Of a stretch of 64,000 nt of DNA, positions 6,922-15,360 are shown in pieces. Below the pieces are notes generated by a model. It was not told the origin of the DNA, made no database searches, and saw only the letters and a list, made by a program, of their open reading frames with translations. Position 1 is the first letter of the stretch; each line of letters starts with the position of its first letter. The DNA comes from Stenotrophobium rhamnosiphilum. GTDB taxonomy: Bacteria; Pseudomonadota; Gammaproteobacteria; Nevskiales; Nevskiaceae. The stretch lies in contig NZ_QANS01000004.1 of assembly GCF_003052265.1 (NCBI RefSeq), positions 310,414 to 374,413 on the forward strand. Direction: 5' to 3'. The position numbers and the translations under genes were made by a program.

Positions 6922-7767
6922 ATGCTGACTATCCATACCATTCCCGAACTGCGGGCACAGCTGGCTGAATGGCGTCGCGCCGGACAGCGCATTGCGTTTG
7001 TGCCGACGATGGGCAATCTGCATCGCGGGCATCTGGAATTAGCGCGTCGCGGACGTCAGATGGCGGATCGCGTGGTGTCGAGTGTTTTCGTGAACCCGCT
7101 GCAGTTTGGTCCCAACGAAGATTTCGGTCGCTATCCGCGTACGCTGGAACAGGACAAGGCCGCGCTCGCTGAAGTTGGCGCAGATTTGTTGTTTGCCCCA
7201 ACGGCGCAGGAAGTTTATCCGCGTGGCATGGAAGGCTTGGCGAAAGTCAGCGTTTCCAGCGCCTCGAATATTCTTTGTGGCCATTTCCGTCCCGGACACT
7301 TTGATGGTGTTGCCACAGTCGTCAGCATTCTGTTCAATCTGGTTCAGCCAGATGCTGCGCTGTTTGGCGAAAAAGATTACCAGCAGCTTTTCATCATCCG
7401 CCGCATGGTCGCCGATCTGCATATGCCGATCGACATCATCGGTATTGCGACGGAACGCGAGCCGGATGGTTTGGCCCTGTCGTCACGCAATCAATATCTG
7501 ACTGAAGAGCAACGCCAGTTGGCGCCTGAGATGTATGCGACTTTGCGCGAAGTGGCTGACAAGCTTAGGGCAGGGCGTCGTGACTTCCCAGCGCTTTGCT
7601 ATACCGGTGTTAAGCGCTTGGAAGCTAGCCACTTCAGACCTCAGTATCTTGAGGTTCGCGCGCCTGATTTGAGCGAGCCAAAACGTGACAGCAAGGAGTT
7701 TGTAATCCTTGCAGCGGCCTATCTGGGCAAGACCCGCCTGATCGATAACGTCAGTTTGTCTATTTAA
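6922..7767 (+). CDS. panC: pantothenate synthetase
   Basis: 281 aa. Joins pantoate and beta-alanine using ATP. Motifs: FVPTMGNLHRGHLELARRG (the HIGH-like H-R-G-H ATP site), SVFVNPLQFGPNEDFGRYPR, CGHFRPGHFDGVATVVSIL, LFGEKDYQQ and the KMSKS-like LSSRNQYL. The second HIGH residue pattern and EKDYQQ are diagnostic. It follows panB after 17 nt and uses the same transcript in all likelihood. The usual length is about 280 aa. Confidence 0.96.
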   Translation: MLTIHTIPELRAQLAEWRRAGQRIAFVPTMGNLHRGHLELARRGRQMADRVVSSVFVNPLQFGPNEDFGRYPRTLEQDKAALAEVGADLLFAPTAQEVYPRGMEGLAKVSVSSASNILCGHFRPGHFDGVATVVSILFNLVQPDAALFGEKDYQQLFIIRRMVADLHMPIDIIGIATEREPDGLALSSRNQYLTEEQRQLAPEMYATLREVADKLRAGRRDFPALCYTGVKRLEASHFRPQYLEVRAPDLSEPKRDSKEFVILAAAYLGKTRLIDNVSLSI

Positions 7768-7934
7768 CAGTTTAATGACGGCCCAAAATCGACTAAACTT
7801 ATAACCCTTCGATCCGTGACCTTGTTCACAGACGACGGGTGTATGTCTTATTGGGCCACCCGCTTTTCTAAAGTATTGAATGTAGGGCGTATGTCTTATT
7901 GGGCAGCCCGCCGTTCCCCTAATCGGAAAAAGCC
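7768..7934 (+). ncRNA. panD leader with tandem hairpins (pan-motif-like)
   Basis: Between panC and panD a 16-nt sequence GTATGTCTTATTGGGC occurs twice (7841-7856 and 7889-7904), each time inside an inverted repeat. Hairpin 1 pairs CGGGTG (7836-7841) with CACCCG (7857-7862). Hairpin 2 pairs GGGC (7885-7888) with GCCC (7906-7909). Aligning the copies, the pair T7840-A7858 is replaced by C7888-G7906, a compensatory change that supports an RNA stem. Each hairpin could add an inner GUC/GGC helix, leaving a UAU bulge on the 5' side. The published 'pan' RNA motif is described as tandem hairpins with bulged adenosines in 5' UTRs of pantothenate genes; this is a likely member, though the consensus match was not computed. 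Confidence 0.55.
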
Positions 7935-8315
7935 ATGCAGCTCAATATGCTGAAGTGCAAACTTCATCAAGCTCGCGTTACTCACGCAGAGCTCGACTAT
8001 GACGGTTCCTGCGCCATCGATTCACGCCTGCTGGACCTGGCTGGGATCGTGGAATTCGAACAGATCCAGATCTACAACATCACCAATGGCGAGCGTTTTA
8101 CGACTTACGCCATTCTGGCCGAGCCGGGTTCCGGCATTATTTCGGTCAACGGTGCTGCTGCTCACAAGGCTCGCGTAGGCGACCGAGTGATCATTTGCGC
8201 TTACGCCAATTTTGAAGCGGCCGAAGCCAAGATTCACAAGCCTAAGTTGGTGTACTGCGATGCGCAAAACCGCGTCGTGCGCTCGACCAATACCATCGCG
8301 ATGCAAGCTGCCTAA
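7935..8315 (+). CDS. panD: aspartate 1-decarboxylase proenzyme
   Basis: 126 aa. Makes beta-alanine from aspartate for pantothenate. The protein self-cleaves at Gly24-Ser25 to create a pyruvoyl group; here the sequence [22 protein letters not shown] around residues 19-40 carries the required G-S pair. Other family residues: [10 protein letters not shown] and [26 protein letters not shown]. Normal length. It is separated from panC by a 167-nt structured leader, which suggests that it can be regulated separately from panBC. Confidence 0.97.
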   Translation: MQLNMLKCKLHQARVTHAELDYDGSCAIDSRLLDLAGIVEFEQIQIYNITNGERFTTYAILAEPGSGIISVNGAAAHKARVGDRVIICAYANFEAAEAKIHKPKLVYCDAQNRVVRSTNTIAMQAA

Positions 8316-8327
8316 TAAGCGTTGCGC

Positions 8328-8948
8328 GTGAAAAAGCTTCAAGCGTGGTTTCCCACGCTGATCTACGCAGAACGCCTGCTCGCCAAAGGTGGGCAGGCGT
8401 TCAATGCTGAACTCCTCCGAGAGTGCTACCAGATCCGGGATTACGATCAACCCGGCGTGAACTGGTCAGTCAAAAACTATCCGGGCGGCTATACCAGTTA
8501 TGGCTCGATGGATCAGTTACACCGCTTCTCCTCAACCTTCGACCAACTCCGCAAAGAAATTGACCGCCATGTGCGCGTTTATTCGCGTGCGCAAGACTGG
8601 GATTTGCGTGGCGGCAAGCTGCAGATGACCGATTGCTGGGTCAATGTCATGCCGCGCGGTTGTGCGCACAGTTTTCATGTGCACCCACAAGCCATCGTTA
8701 GTGGGACCTACTACGTCAGAACGCCACGTGGATCTTCCGGGCTGAAGTTTGAAGACCCGCGCCTCACGCACATGATGGCGGCTCCAGCACGCAAGACAGC
8801 TAAGAAGCCAGAACAGCAGGCGCACATCGTTTATCCGGCCAAGGCTGGGCAAGTGATCATGTTCGAAAGCTGGCTGCGCCACGAAGTGCCCGCAAGCTTG
8901 ATTGATGAAGAACGCGTCAGTATCAGCTTCAACTATCACTGGCTGTAA
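8328..8948 (+). CDS. putative 2OG-Fe(II) oxygenase (TIGR02466-like)
   Basis: 206 aa from the GTG at 8328 (MKKLQAWFPTLIYAERLL); a TTG two codons upstream at 8322 is an alternative. The protein resembles the TIGR02466 group of putative 2-oxoglutarate/Fe(II) dioxygenases: an N-terminal W-F-P-T-L-I-Y start, LQMTDCWVNVMPRGCAHSFHVHPQA with the first metal-ligand histidines, SGTYYVRTPRGSSGLKFEDPR, and GQVIMFESWLRHEVPAS with the distal His and R-x-S-I-S-F-N at the end, which fits a double-stranded beta-helix. Substrate unknown. It lies between panD and pgi on the same strand, 12 nt after the panD stop. Biochemical role is inference only. Confidence 0.75.
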   Translation: MKKLQAWFPTLIYAERLLAKGGQAFNAELLRECYQIRDYDQPGVNWSVKNYPGGYTSYGSMDQLHRFSSTFDQLRKEIDRHVRVYSRAQDWDLRGGKLQMTDCWVNVMPRGCAHSFHVHPQAIVSGTYYVRTPRGSSGLKFEDPRLTHMMAAPARKTAKKPEQQAHIVYPAKAGQVIMFESWLRHEVPASLIDEERVSISFNYHWL

Positions 8949-8964
8949 TCGTTGTCTGATTTAC

Positions 8965-9001
8965 GCTTAAAACTATGCCTGTGGCAGGCGAACGTTTAAG
9001 C
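8965..9001. other. nested inverted repeat upstream of pgi
   Basis: GCTTAAA (8965-8971) and TTTAAGC (8995-9001) flank a second inverted repeat, GCCTG (8977-8981) / CAGGC (8985-8989). Together they make a 37-nt hairpin ending 28 nt before the pgi start. No U-run follows, so terminator function is doubtful; an operator or mRNA leader structure is possible. Confidence 0.4.
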
Positions 9002-9029
9002 TTTACAGATACTTATTCAAAACTCTTAA

Positions 9030-10649
9030 ATGTCCAAGCTGACCCAGAGCCCAGCATGGCTTGCTCTGCAAGCAAAAGCTGAAGAACTCCGACCGCAACG
9101 CGTTGTGGAGTTGTTCGCGCGTGATGAAGATCGGCCGGCAAGATTTTCACGCGATGCCGTGGGTCTTCATCTGGATTTCTCAAAGCAAAAAATAGATGCC
9201 GAGACGGTTGAGCTGCTGCTGCGTTTGGTTGATCAACAACATCTGGTTGAATGGCGTCACAAATTATTTTCTGGCGAGATTGTTAATACGACAGAAGGCC
9301 GCGCTGCTGGTCATATGGCCCTGCGTGCGCCAGAAACTGCAGTGATGCCGATCAATGGCGTCAACGTTGTGCCGGTTGTTCACGCAGAGCTAGATCGCCT
9401 CAATGCATTTGCAGCGCGCGTGCGCAGTGGCCAGTGGAGTGGACACAGCGGCAAGAAAATTACCGACGTGGTGAACATTGGCATCGGCGGTTCTGATCTT
9501 GGGCCACATATGGCCTGCGTTGCCTTGGATTCATTCGCTGATGGCCCGCACGCACATTTTGTTTCGAACGTTGATGCCGCTCAGTTAACCGCGCTACTGG
9601 AAAAGTTAGATCCAGATACGACGCTGTTCATCGTTACTTCTAAAACGTTTACGACGCAGGAGACGATGGCCAATGCGCATGCCGCACGGCGTTGGTTTTT
9701 GCGGAGTGCCCCGGAGTCAGCGGTTCCTAAGCATTTTGTCGCCGTCTCGACCTCGCGTGCAGAAGTCGCGAAGTTCGGAATCCATGCCGAGAATACCTTT
9801 GGTTTCTGGGAATGGGTTGGTGGACGTTATTCGCTTTGGTCGGCGGTTGGCCTGCCGATTTTGATTGCGATTGGTCCTGAGCGTTTTCGCCAATTTCTGA
9901 ATGGCGCACGCGCCATGGATGAACATTTTAGAACCGCGCCGTGGATATCAAATATGCCGGTGCTGATGGCGATGCTCGGCGTCTGGAACAATAACTTTCT
10001 GGGCTGTACCACGCAGTGCATCGCACCGTATTCACAACGATTGGTTCACATCACGGCTTGGCTACAGCAGCTTGAGATGGAATCCAATGGCAAGGGCGTT
10101 GATCGCGAAGGTCACAAGGTTGATTACGCCACCACGCCTGCGCTTTGGGGTGATGTGGGCACCAACGGCCAGCACGCATTTTTCCAGATGCTGCATCAGG
10201 GTCCAGCGATTCACGCCGTCGATTTTATTTTGCCCATTCAGGCAGAGCACGATCTGGCGGATCAGCATCAGATGCTCATCGCCAATTGCTTTGCGCAGAG
10301 CGCCGCAATGATGCGTGGCAAAACAGCGGATGAAGTTCGCGAAGAATTAATCGGCAGGGGTTTAAAGGGCGATGCACTTGAGGCGGCTATTCCGCATCGT
10401 GTTTTCACCGGTGATCGCCCCAGCAATACGTTGTTGCTCTCAACGGTTGATCCCTATCACTTAGGAGCGCTGTTGGCGCTCTACGAACATCGTACGTTTG
10501 TGCAAAGCGTAGTCTGGAACATCAATCCGTTTGATCAATGGGGCGTCGAACTAGGCAAGCAGTTGGCGCAGCACGTGCTGATGGCAATGTCTGGCAAAGA
10601 CACACCTTTGGATGGCTCAACACGCAGCTTGCTCAAGCGTATTTCTTAA
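9030..10649 (+). CDS. pgi: glucose-6-phosphate isomerase
   Basis: 539 aa. Interconverts glucose 6-phosphate and fructose 6-phosphate. Diagnostic segments: VVNIGIGGSDLGPHM, FIVTSKTFTTQETM, the FGFWEWVGGRYSLWSAVGLP signature, LQQLEMESNGKGV with the catalytic Glu, GDVGTNGQHAFFQMLHQG with the catalytic His, and the C-terminal NPFDQWGVELGKQLA with the catalytic Lys region. Near E. coli length (549). Its stop codon overlaps the stop of the convergent queG gene by 4 nt, leaving no room for a terminator between them. Confidence 0.97.
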   Translation: MSKLTQSPAWLALQAKAEELRPQRVVELFARDEDRPARFSRDAVGLHLDFSKQKIDAETVELLLRLVDQQHLVEWRHKLFSGEIVNTTEGRAAGHMALRAPETAVMPINGVNVVPVVHAELDRLNAFAARVRSGQWSGHSGKKITDVVNIGIGGSDLGPHMACVALDSFADGPHAHFVSNVDAAQLTALLEKLDPDTTLFIVTSKTFTTQETMANAHAARRWFLRSAPESAVPKHFVAVSTSRAEVAKFGIHAENTFGFWEWVGGRYSLWSAVGLPILIAIGPERFRQFLNGARAMDEHFRTAPWISNMPVLMAMLGVWNNNFLGCTTQCIAPYSQRLVHITAWLQQLEMESNGKGVDREGHKVDYATTPALWGDVGTNGQHAFFQMLHQGPAIHAVDFILPIQAEHDLADQHQMLIANCFAQSAAMMRGKTADEVREELIGRGLKGDALEAAIPHRVFTGDRPSNTLLLSTVDPYHLGALLALYEHRTFVQSVVWNINPFDQWGVELGKQLAQHVLMAMSGKDTPLDGSTRSLLKRIS

Positions 10650-11716
10650 GCGGCTTGTGTCTGTTGTTGCAGAGCCCATTCAACATGTTCACGCACGATT
10701 TCGTCTGGAAACTCGGCACGCGTTTGTAGTGCTCTAACTACGTCGACATTTTTGGGCGCATTGCCCAAAGCGACTGCAATATTTCTTAGCCAACGGTTGT
10801 AGCCGGCGCGGCGCAATGCCATGCCTTCGGTGCGTGATAACCACTGCTCTTCACTCCAAGAAAAGAGCTCGGTGAGCTTGACACTATCAAGGCTATGTCT
10901 CGGCGCGAAATCGGGCTCGTTGGTGAGCTTGGCGTAACGATTCCACGGACAAACCAACTGGCAGTCATCGCAACCAAAAATGCGATTGCCCATCATGGGG
11001 CGCAGCTCTAGGGGAATCGCGCCGTGATGTTCAATCGTCAGGTAAGAGATACAGCGTCGCGCATCGAGTTTGTACGGGCCGATAAACGCCTGTGTCGGAC
11101 AGATTTTGATGCAGGCGCTGCACTTGCCGCAGCGATTCTCTACTTGCTCTGCAGTGCTCACTGGCAAAGCAAGGTCCGTATAAATTTCGCCTAAGAAAAA
11201 CCACGAGCCTGCATCTTTGTTGAGCAGCAGCGTGTTCTTTCCAATCCAACCCAAGCGTGCGTTTCGCGCTAGCGCTTTTTCCAAGGCTGGGGCGCTATCG
11301 GAGAAAACACGATAGCCGTGAGGGCCAATGGCTTCCTCGATCTTTTTGCCGAGCTTGAGCAGCCGTGCGCGCATCAAGCGGTGGTAGTCGCGGCCCAAGG
11401 CATAACGCGAGATGTATGCGCGCTCGCCATCCTTGAGTACGCGGTCAGCGGCCTCCGCATGGGGACGATAATCGAGGCGTGCGGAAATGACGCTGACGGT
11501 TCCGGGACGTAGCTGGGCAGGGTGCTCGCGCAGGTCCAAATTGCGCTGCATGAACTCCATCCCACCATGCATGCCCTGATCCAGCCAATGACGTAGATGA
11601 TCTAGGTCCTCTCCCAGTTGGAGCTCGGCGATCCCGGCATCCGCAAAGCCGAGTTCGCGCGCCCATCGCTGAATGCTGACAGGTAGATCATCAAAAATGG
11701 GGGTGGAACCGGTCAC
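10646..11716 (-). CDS. queG: epoxyqueuosine reductase
   Basis: 356 aa from the GTG at 11716; the frame is open to 11878 but the upstream part lacks homology and overlaps the divergent nnr gene. QueG reduces epoxyqueuosine to queuosine in tRNA, using cobalamin and two 4Fe-4S clusters. Seen: RWARELGFADAGIAEL at the start, YALGRDYHRLMRARL, FSDSAPALEKALARNARLGWIGKNTLLLN, then two ferredoxin-type Cys motifs, CGKCSACIKICPTQAF and CDDCQLVCPWN, and a C-terminal HEAT-like part (LRRAGYNRWLRNIAVALGN). Family order queG / nnr-tsaE is conserved in gammaproteobacteria. Confidence 0.95.
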   Translation of the reverse strand: MTGSTPIFDDLPVSIQRWARELGFADAGIAELQLGEDLDHLRHWLDQGMHGGMEFMQRNLDLREHPAQLRPGTVSVISARLDYRPHAEAADRVLKDGERAYISRYALGRDYHRLMRARLLKLGKKIEEAIGPHGYRVFSDSAPALEKALARNARLGWIGKNTLLLNKDAGSWFFLGEIYTDLALPVSTAEQVENRCGKCSACIKICPTQAFIGPYKLDARRCISYLTIEHHGAIPLELRPMMGNRIFGCDDCQLVCPWNRYAKLTNEPDFAPRHSLDSVKLTELFSWSEEQWLSRTEGMALRRAGYNRWLRNIAVALGNAPKNVDVVRALQTRAEFPDEIVREHVEWALQQQTQAA

Positions 11717-11746
11717 GGTATGAATTGCTGCTCTTATACTGTTGCT

Positions 11747-13222
11747 ATGAACACAAAATCCCGCAAATTGTATTCCGCCACGCAAATTCGTGAGTTGGAT
11801 AGTGCCGCCATGGAAGGCGGAATAGCTGGACATATTCTGATGCAGCGAGCCGGGCATGCGTCCTGGCTTACGCTGCAACGATTTCGCCCCAATGCCAAGC
11901 GAATCGATGTTCTCTGCGGCTCCGGCAATAACGGCGGCGATGGTTACGAAATTGCGCGCCTAGCCAATGCTGTCGGACGCAACGTTCGCGTGTGGCAAGT
12001 GGGCCCGGCGCCCACAACGGGTGATGCGCTGACGGCACGCGCGTCATGGTTGAAAGCTGGCGGCACGGTGCAGTCCTTGCAATCAGACAGTTTGCTTGGG
12101 GCCGAAGTGATCGTTGATGCCTTGCTGGGCATCGGCGTAAAGCGAGAATTAACCGGTGACGTGGCGACTGCGGTAACCACAATTAATCAGGCGCGCGAGC
12201 ATGGTGCTTGGGTGCTAGCCATTGATGTGCCGTCCGGATTGGATGCAGGCACTGGCCGTGTTTATGGCACCGCTGTACGCGCCAACATGACGATCACGTT
12301 TATCGGAAACAAGGTCGGGCTTTACACCGGTGCTGGCGTTGATTGCGCCGGCGAGATTGTGTTGGACACGCTAAATATTCCGCCGCAGACCTATGACGCA
12401 ACGGAGTCGTTGGCGACGCTGCAAGACGGCAGCGATCTTGTGACATGGCTGCCTAAACGTGCGCGTAATAGCCACAAGGGCACGCATGGCCATGTGCTGG
12501 TTATTGGTGGTGATAGCGGCATGTCAGGCGCGGCTTTATTGGCGGGTCAGGCCGCGTTGCGTTCTGGCGCGGGCCTAGTCAGCTTGGCAACGCGCGGCTC
12601 CCACGCTTTGGTGTTGACGCCCGCGCAGCCAGAATTGATGTGTCGCCGCGTTGAGAATGTTGATGAATTAACGCCGCTGATGAACCAAGCCAGCGTGATT
12701 GCGATTGGACCTGGTCTGGGTCAAGAAGCGTGGGGCCGCGCTTTATTTGCGCGTGCATTGCTTTCGCAGTTGCCATTAGTTGTTGATGCGGATGCGTTAA
12801 ACCTGCTGGCCAGCACATCGTTTAAGCGTGAGAACTGGGTGCTGACGCCGCACCCGGGTGAAGCTGCGCGAATGCTGGGCGTTACAACCGAAGAAATTCA
12901 GAATGACCGACCTGCCGCAGTAGAAGCATTGAAAGCGCGCTATGGCGGCACCGTTGTGTTAAAGGGCGCGGGAACCCTGATTCAGGGACACAGACTTTCC
13001 CTCTGTCCATACGGCAATCCCGGCATGGCCGTCGCAGGTATGGGAGATGTGCTGACCGGAATGATTGCCGCGTTTATTGCCCAAGGCCAAGCGCTGGGGC
13101 AGGCGGCGAATACGGGCGTTTTAGCACACGCCTTGGCCGGTGACCGTGCGGCGGTTCAAGGCATGCGCGGTCTTTTGCCGACTGATTTGCTCTCCGAGCT
13201 GCGCACGGTTGTGAATCCATGA
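11747..13222 (+). CDS. nnr: bifunctional NAD(P)HX epimerase / dehydratase
   Basis: 491 aa from ATG 11747 (MNTKSRKLYSATQIRELD); an in-frame ATG nine codons upstream (11720) is less likely. Repairs hydrated NADH/NADPH. N-terminal YjeF_N epimerase domain (about 10-215): LMQRAGHASW, VLCGSGNNGGDGYEIARLA, VIVDALLGIG, AIDVPSGLDAGTG. C-terminal ribokinase-like dehydratase domain (about 230-485): HKGTHGHVLVIGGDSGMSGAALLAGQAALRSGAG, GPGLG, LVVDADALNLLA, LTPHPGEAARMLG, VLKGAGTLI and the NPGMAVAGMGDVLTG motif. Its stop overlaps tsaE by 4 nt. A TATACT box at 11735-11740 would place transcription start almost on the ATG (possible leaderless mRNA, weak evidence). Confidence 0.95.
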   Translation: MNTKSRKLYSATQIRELDSAAMEGGIAGHILMQRAGHASWLTLQRFRPNAKRIDVLCGSGNNGGDGYEIARLANAVGRNVRVWQVGPAPTTGDALTARASWLKAGGTVQSLQSDSLLGAEVIVDALLGIGVKRELTGDVATAVTTINQAREHGAWVLAIDVPSGLDAGTGRVYGTAVRANMTITFIGNKVGLYTGAGVDCAGEIVLDTLNIPPQTYDATESLATLQDGSDLVTWLPKRARNSHKGTHGHVLVIGGDSGMSGAALLAGQAALRSGAGLVSLATRGSHALVLTPAQPELMCRRVENVDELTPLMNQASVIAIGPGLGQEAWGRALFARALLSQLPLVVDADALNLLASTSFKRENWVLTPHPGEAARMLGVTTEEIQNDRPAAVEALKARYGGTVVLKGAGTLIQGHRLSLCPYGNPGMAVAGMGDVLTGMIAAFIAQGQALGQAANTGVLAHALAGDRAAVQGMRGLLPTDLLSELRTVVNP

Positions 13223-13677
13223 CGTTGGATCTTCCCGATGCCTCAGCGACTGAGGCCTTAGGAGCAGCGATTGCTCGAGCCTTACAGAGCACAAGTACCG
13301 GATTGGTCATTTTTTTGTACGGCGACCTCGGGGCGGGCAAAACCACCCTTGCGCGGCAACTGCTCCGAGAGTTGGGCGTTACTGGCACAATACGCAGCCC
13401 TACGTACACGCTTATGGAGCTGTATAGCCCAGAGGGACGTGAGCTTTTGCATATGGATCTTTATCGGCTTCACGATCCAGCAGAACTTCATAACCTTGGA
13501 TTGACCGATTACCCGCCGTCGCAGACCTTGTGGCTGGTGGAGTGGCCGGAAAGGGGGGGTGATTTGCTACCTTCTGCGGATATTTCCATCACGCTGAGCG
13601 TGGCGGAACTGTCTCGCAAAGCTGATGTGTTGGGGCTTTCCGAGGCTGGTCGGCAGCTGGTTTCTAAGCTTAGTTAA
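13219..13677 (+). CDS. tsaE: tRNA t6A synthesis ATPase TsaE
   Basis: 152 aa. TsaE is the ATPase partner of TsaB/TsaD that makes the N6-threonylcarbamoyl-adenosine at position 37 of ANN-reading tRNAs. Seen: Walker A LYGDLGAGKTTLARQLLRELG (about 32-52), SPTYTLMELY, the LLHMDLYRLHDPAEL segment with Walker B-like acidic residues, and LWLVEWPERGG. Full length for the family. Overlaps nnr by 4 nt (ATGA). Confidence 0.95.
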   Translation: MTLDLPDASATEALGAAIARALQSTSTGLVIFLYGDLGAGKTTLARQLLRELGVTGTIRSPTYTLMELYSPEGRELLHMDLYRLHDPAELHNLGLTDYPPSQTLWLVEWPERGGDLLPSADISITLSVAELSRKADVLGLSEAGRQLVSKLS

Positions 13678-13743
13678 ACGCTATATCGAGTAAACGACTT
13701 TAAAGATATTCGCTATCTATCTTGTTTACATAGAAAAAAGTAC

Positions 13744-13772
13744 TTGCATTGCATAATTTGTCACGCTAATCT
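13744..13772 (+). promoter_or_regulatory. candidate promoter for amiC
   Basis: In the AT-rich 124-nt spacer between tsaE and the amidase gene, TTGCAT (13744-13749) and TAATCT (13767-13772) are separated by exactly 17 nt, about 30 nt before the ATG at 13802. Confidence 0.4.
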
Positions 13773-13801
13773 TCATTACACAACGCAAACGAAATGCGGC
13801 C

Positions 13802-15175
13802 ATGCGCAGATTTTTGATTCTGATCGCTTTGCTTAGCACCTCGCATCTAGCGAGTGCTGCGGAGTTGCGCGACCTGCGTTTATGGGACAGCCCTGAAAGC
13901 ACACGCCTGGTTTTTGATCTAAGCGACGAAGTGCAGCACAAGGTTTTCACGCTCAACAATCCTGATCGCGTTGTCATCGACATCACCAGCGTCGACAAGA
14001 AAAGCGCTACCGATTTCATCAATAAAGCTGCGCTGAAAGGCGTCGTCACTAAAATGCGTTACGGCGCAAGAGATGATGGTGCTACGCGCGTTGTGCTGGA
14101 AGTTTCCAAGCCTGTAAATCCCAAGAGTTTCAGCATTCAGCCGAATGGCGCTTATGGCCATCGACTCGTTGTCGACCTGATTGATGTTGTGCCTGCGACG
14201 AGTGCGGTTGTGCCGACTCCAGCGCCACAGCCGATTGCGCCAGCAGCTCCGGCCAAAATTATTCCTGCGCCACCGCCTCCAGTTGTTGTTGTGCCACAAG
14301 CTCAGGCTCAAGCGGCCGTGATGACCAAGCCCGGCATTCGTTTGACCGAAAAACCTATCGTCATTGCGGTTGATGCTGGCCACGGTGGTGAAGATCCGGG
14401 CGCTATTGGTCCGACAGGCGTGCAAGAAAAAGAAGTTTCATTGGCGATTGCGCGTCGCTTGGTTCGCTTGATCAATGAGCAGCCCGGCATGAAGGCCGTG
14501 ATGACGCGTGATGGCGACTATTACGTTGGTCTGCGTGAACGCGTACAGCGCGCACGCAAAGTGCAGGCAGATTTGTTTGTCTCTGTTCACTGCAATGCGC
14601 TGCATCGTCCAGACATGCATGGCACCGCGGTTTACGTGTTGTCACCACGCGGCGCGACGAGCGAGCATGCGCGTTGGTTGGCTAATCAAGAAAACTCTGC
14701 CGACCTTGTTGGTGGTATCGAAATTCAAGACAAGGATCACGATCTGGCGGCAGTGCTGATCGATCTGTCGCAGAGCGCGACGATGGAGGCCAGCTTTGAT
14801 TTGGGCAGCCGCATGCTCAGTTCTTTGGGCCAAATTAACAATCTGCAAAAAGACCAAGTTCAGCAGGCTGGATTTGCTGTGCTCAAGGCTCCAGATATTC
14901 CTTCGGTCTTGGTTGAAACTGCGTTCATCACCAACCCTGAAGAAGAAAGGCAGTTGGCCAGCCCTGACTATCAACAGCAGATGGCTGAGTCGATGCTTAG
15001 TGGCATCAAGGGTTACTTTCAAAGCTATCGTCCACAGCAACAAGTTGTAGTGAATGAGCCTTCAACGAAGTCGGAACCCACCGTGCGCAAAGCTAAGCCG
15101 CGCATCGTCGAAGTAAAACTGAAGCGTAAGACCAGCAAGAAATCATCTATTCGTTCTGGCTCGGCACGCTCGTAA
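13802..15175 (+). CDS. amiC: N-acetylmuramoyl-L-alanine amidase with AMIN domain
   Basis: 457 aa. Periplasmic zinc amidase that cuts the peptide side chain from MurNAc at the division septum. Layout: signal peptide (MRRFLILIALLSTSHLASAAE), AMIN domain at about 22-130 (LRLWDSPESTRLVFDLSDE, VVIDITSVDKK) that targets the septum, a Pro/Ala/Val-rich linker at about 135-180, and an Amidase_3 catalytic domain at about 188-425 (IAVDAGHGGEDPGAIG with zinc His and Glu; LFVSVHCNALH with zinc His; VLVETAFITNPEEERQL with catalytic Glu). A Lys/Arg-rich tail follows. The family contains both AmiB and AmiC; no LysM domain is seen at the C terminus. The tsaE-amidase-mutL order is typical. Confidence 0.92.
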   Translation: MRRFLILIALLSTSHLASAAELRDLRLWDSPESTRLVFDLSDEVQHKVFTLNNPDRVVIDITSVDKKSATDFINKAALKGVVTKMRYGARDDGATRVVLEVSKPVNPKSFSIQPNGAYGHRLVVDLIDVVPATSAVVPTPAPQPIAPAAPAKIIPAPPPPVVVVPQAQAQAAVMTKPGIRLTEKPIVIAVDAGHGGEDPGAIGPTGVQEKEVSLAIARRLVRLINEQPGMKAVMTRDGDYYVGLRERVQRARKVQADLFVSVHCNALHRPDMHGTAVYVLSPRGATSEHARWLANQENSADLVGGIEIQDKDHDLAAVLIDLSQSATMEASFDLGSRMLSSLGQINNLQKDQVQQAGFAVLKAPDIPSVLVETAFITNPEEERQLASPDYQQQMAESMLSGIKGYFQSYRPQQQVVVNEPSTKSEPTVRKAKPRIVEVKLKRKTSKKSSIRSGSARS

Positions 15176-15360
15176 TAAAACGCGGTTAAACCCTCTTTGA
15201 CTTCGCCATAGCTGGCGTTTTTATGGCAATGGATGGCCTGTACCCCACGGCGCAGGATGCGCAGGAATGGGGTTGCTGATGCTGCAACACAATCTGGAAA
15301 AGGCATGCGCCGTACGGGTGATCTCGTTTAAGCTTTGCGCCTTCAACGAGCTCGTCCCGC
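15176..15360 (+). other. amiC-mutL spacer
   Basis: 185 nt with no convincing gene, terminator or repeat. Short open frames here have no support from start context or recognisable content. Confidence 0.5.

Noticed and set aside
11717-11878. Upstream extension of queG
   Set aside because: It overlaps the divergent nnr gene and lacks QueG homology; GTG 11716 fits the family length.
15176-15360. Possible small gene or riboswitch between amiC and mutL
   Set aside because: No ribosome binding site with a convincing frame, no terminator, no recognisable RNA motif.
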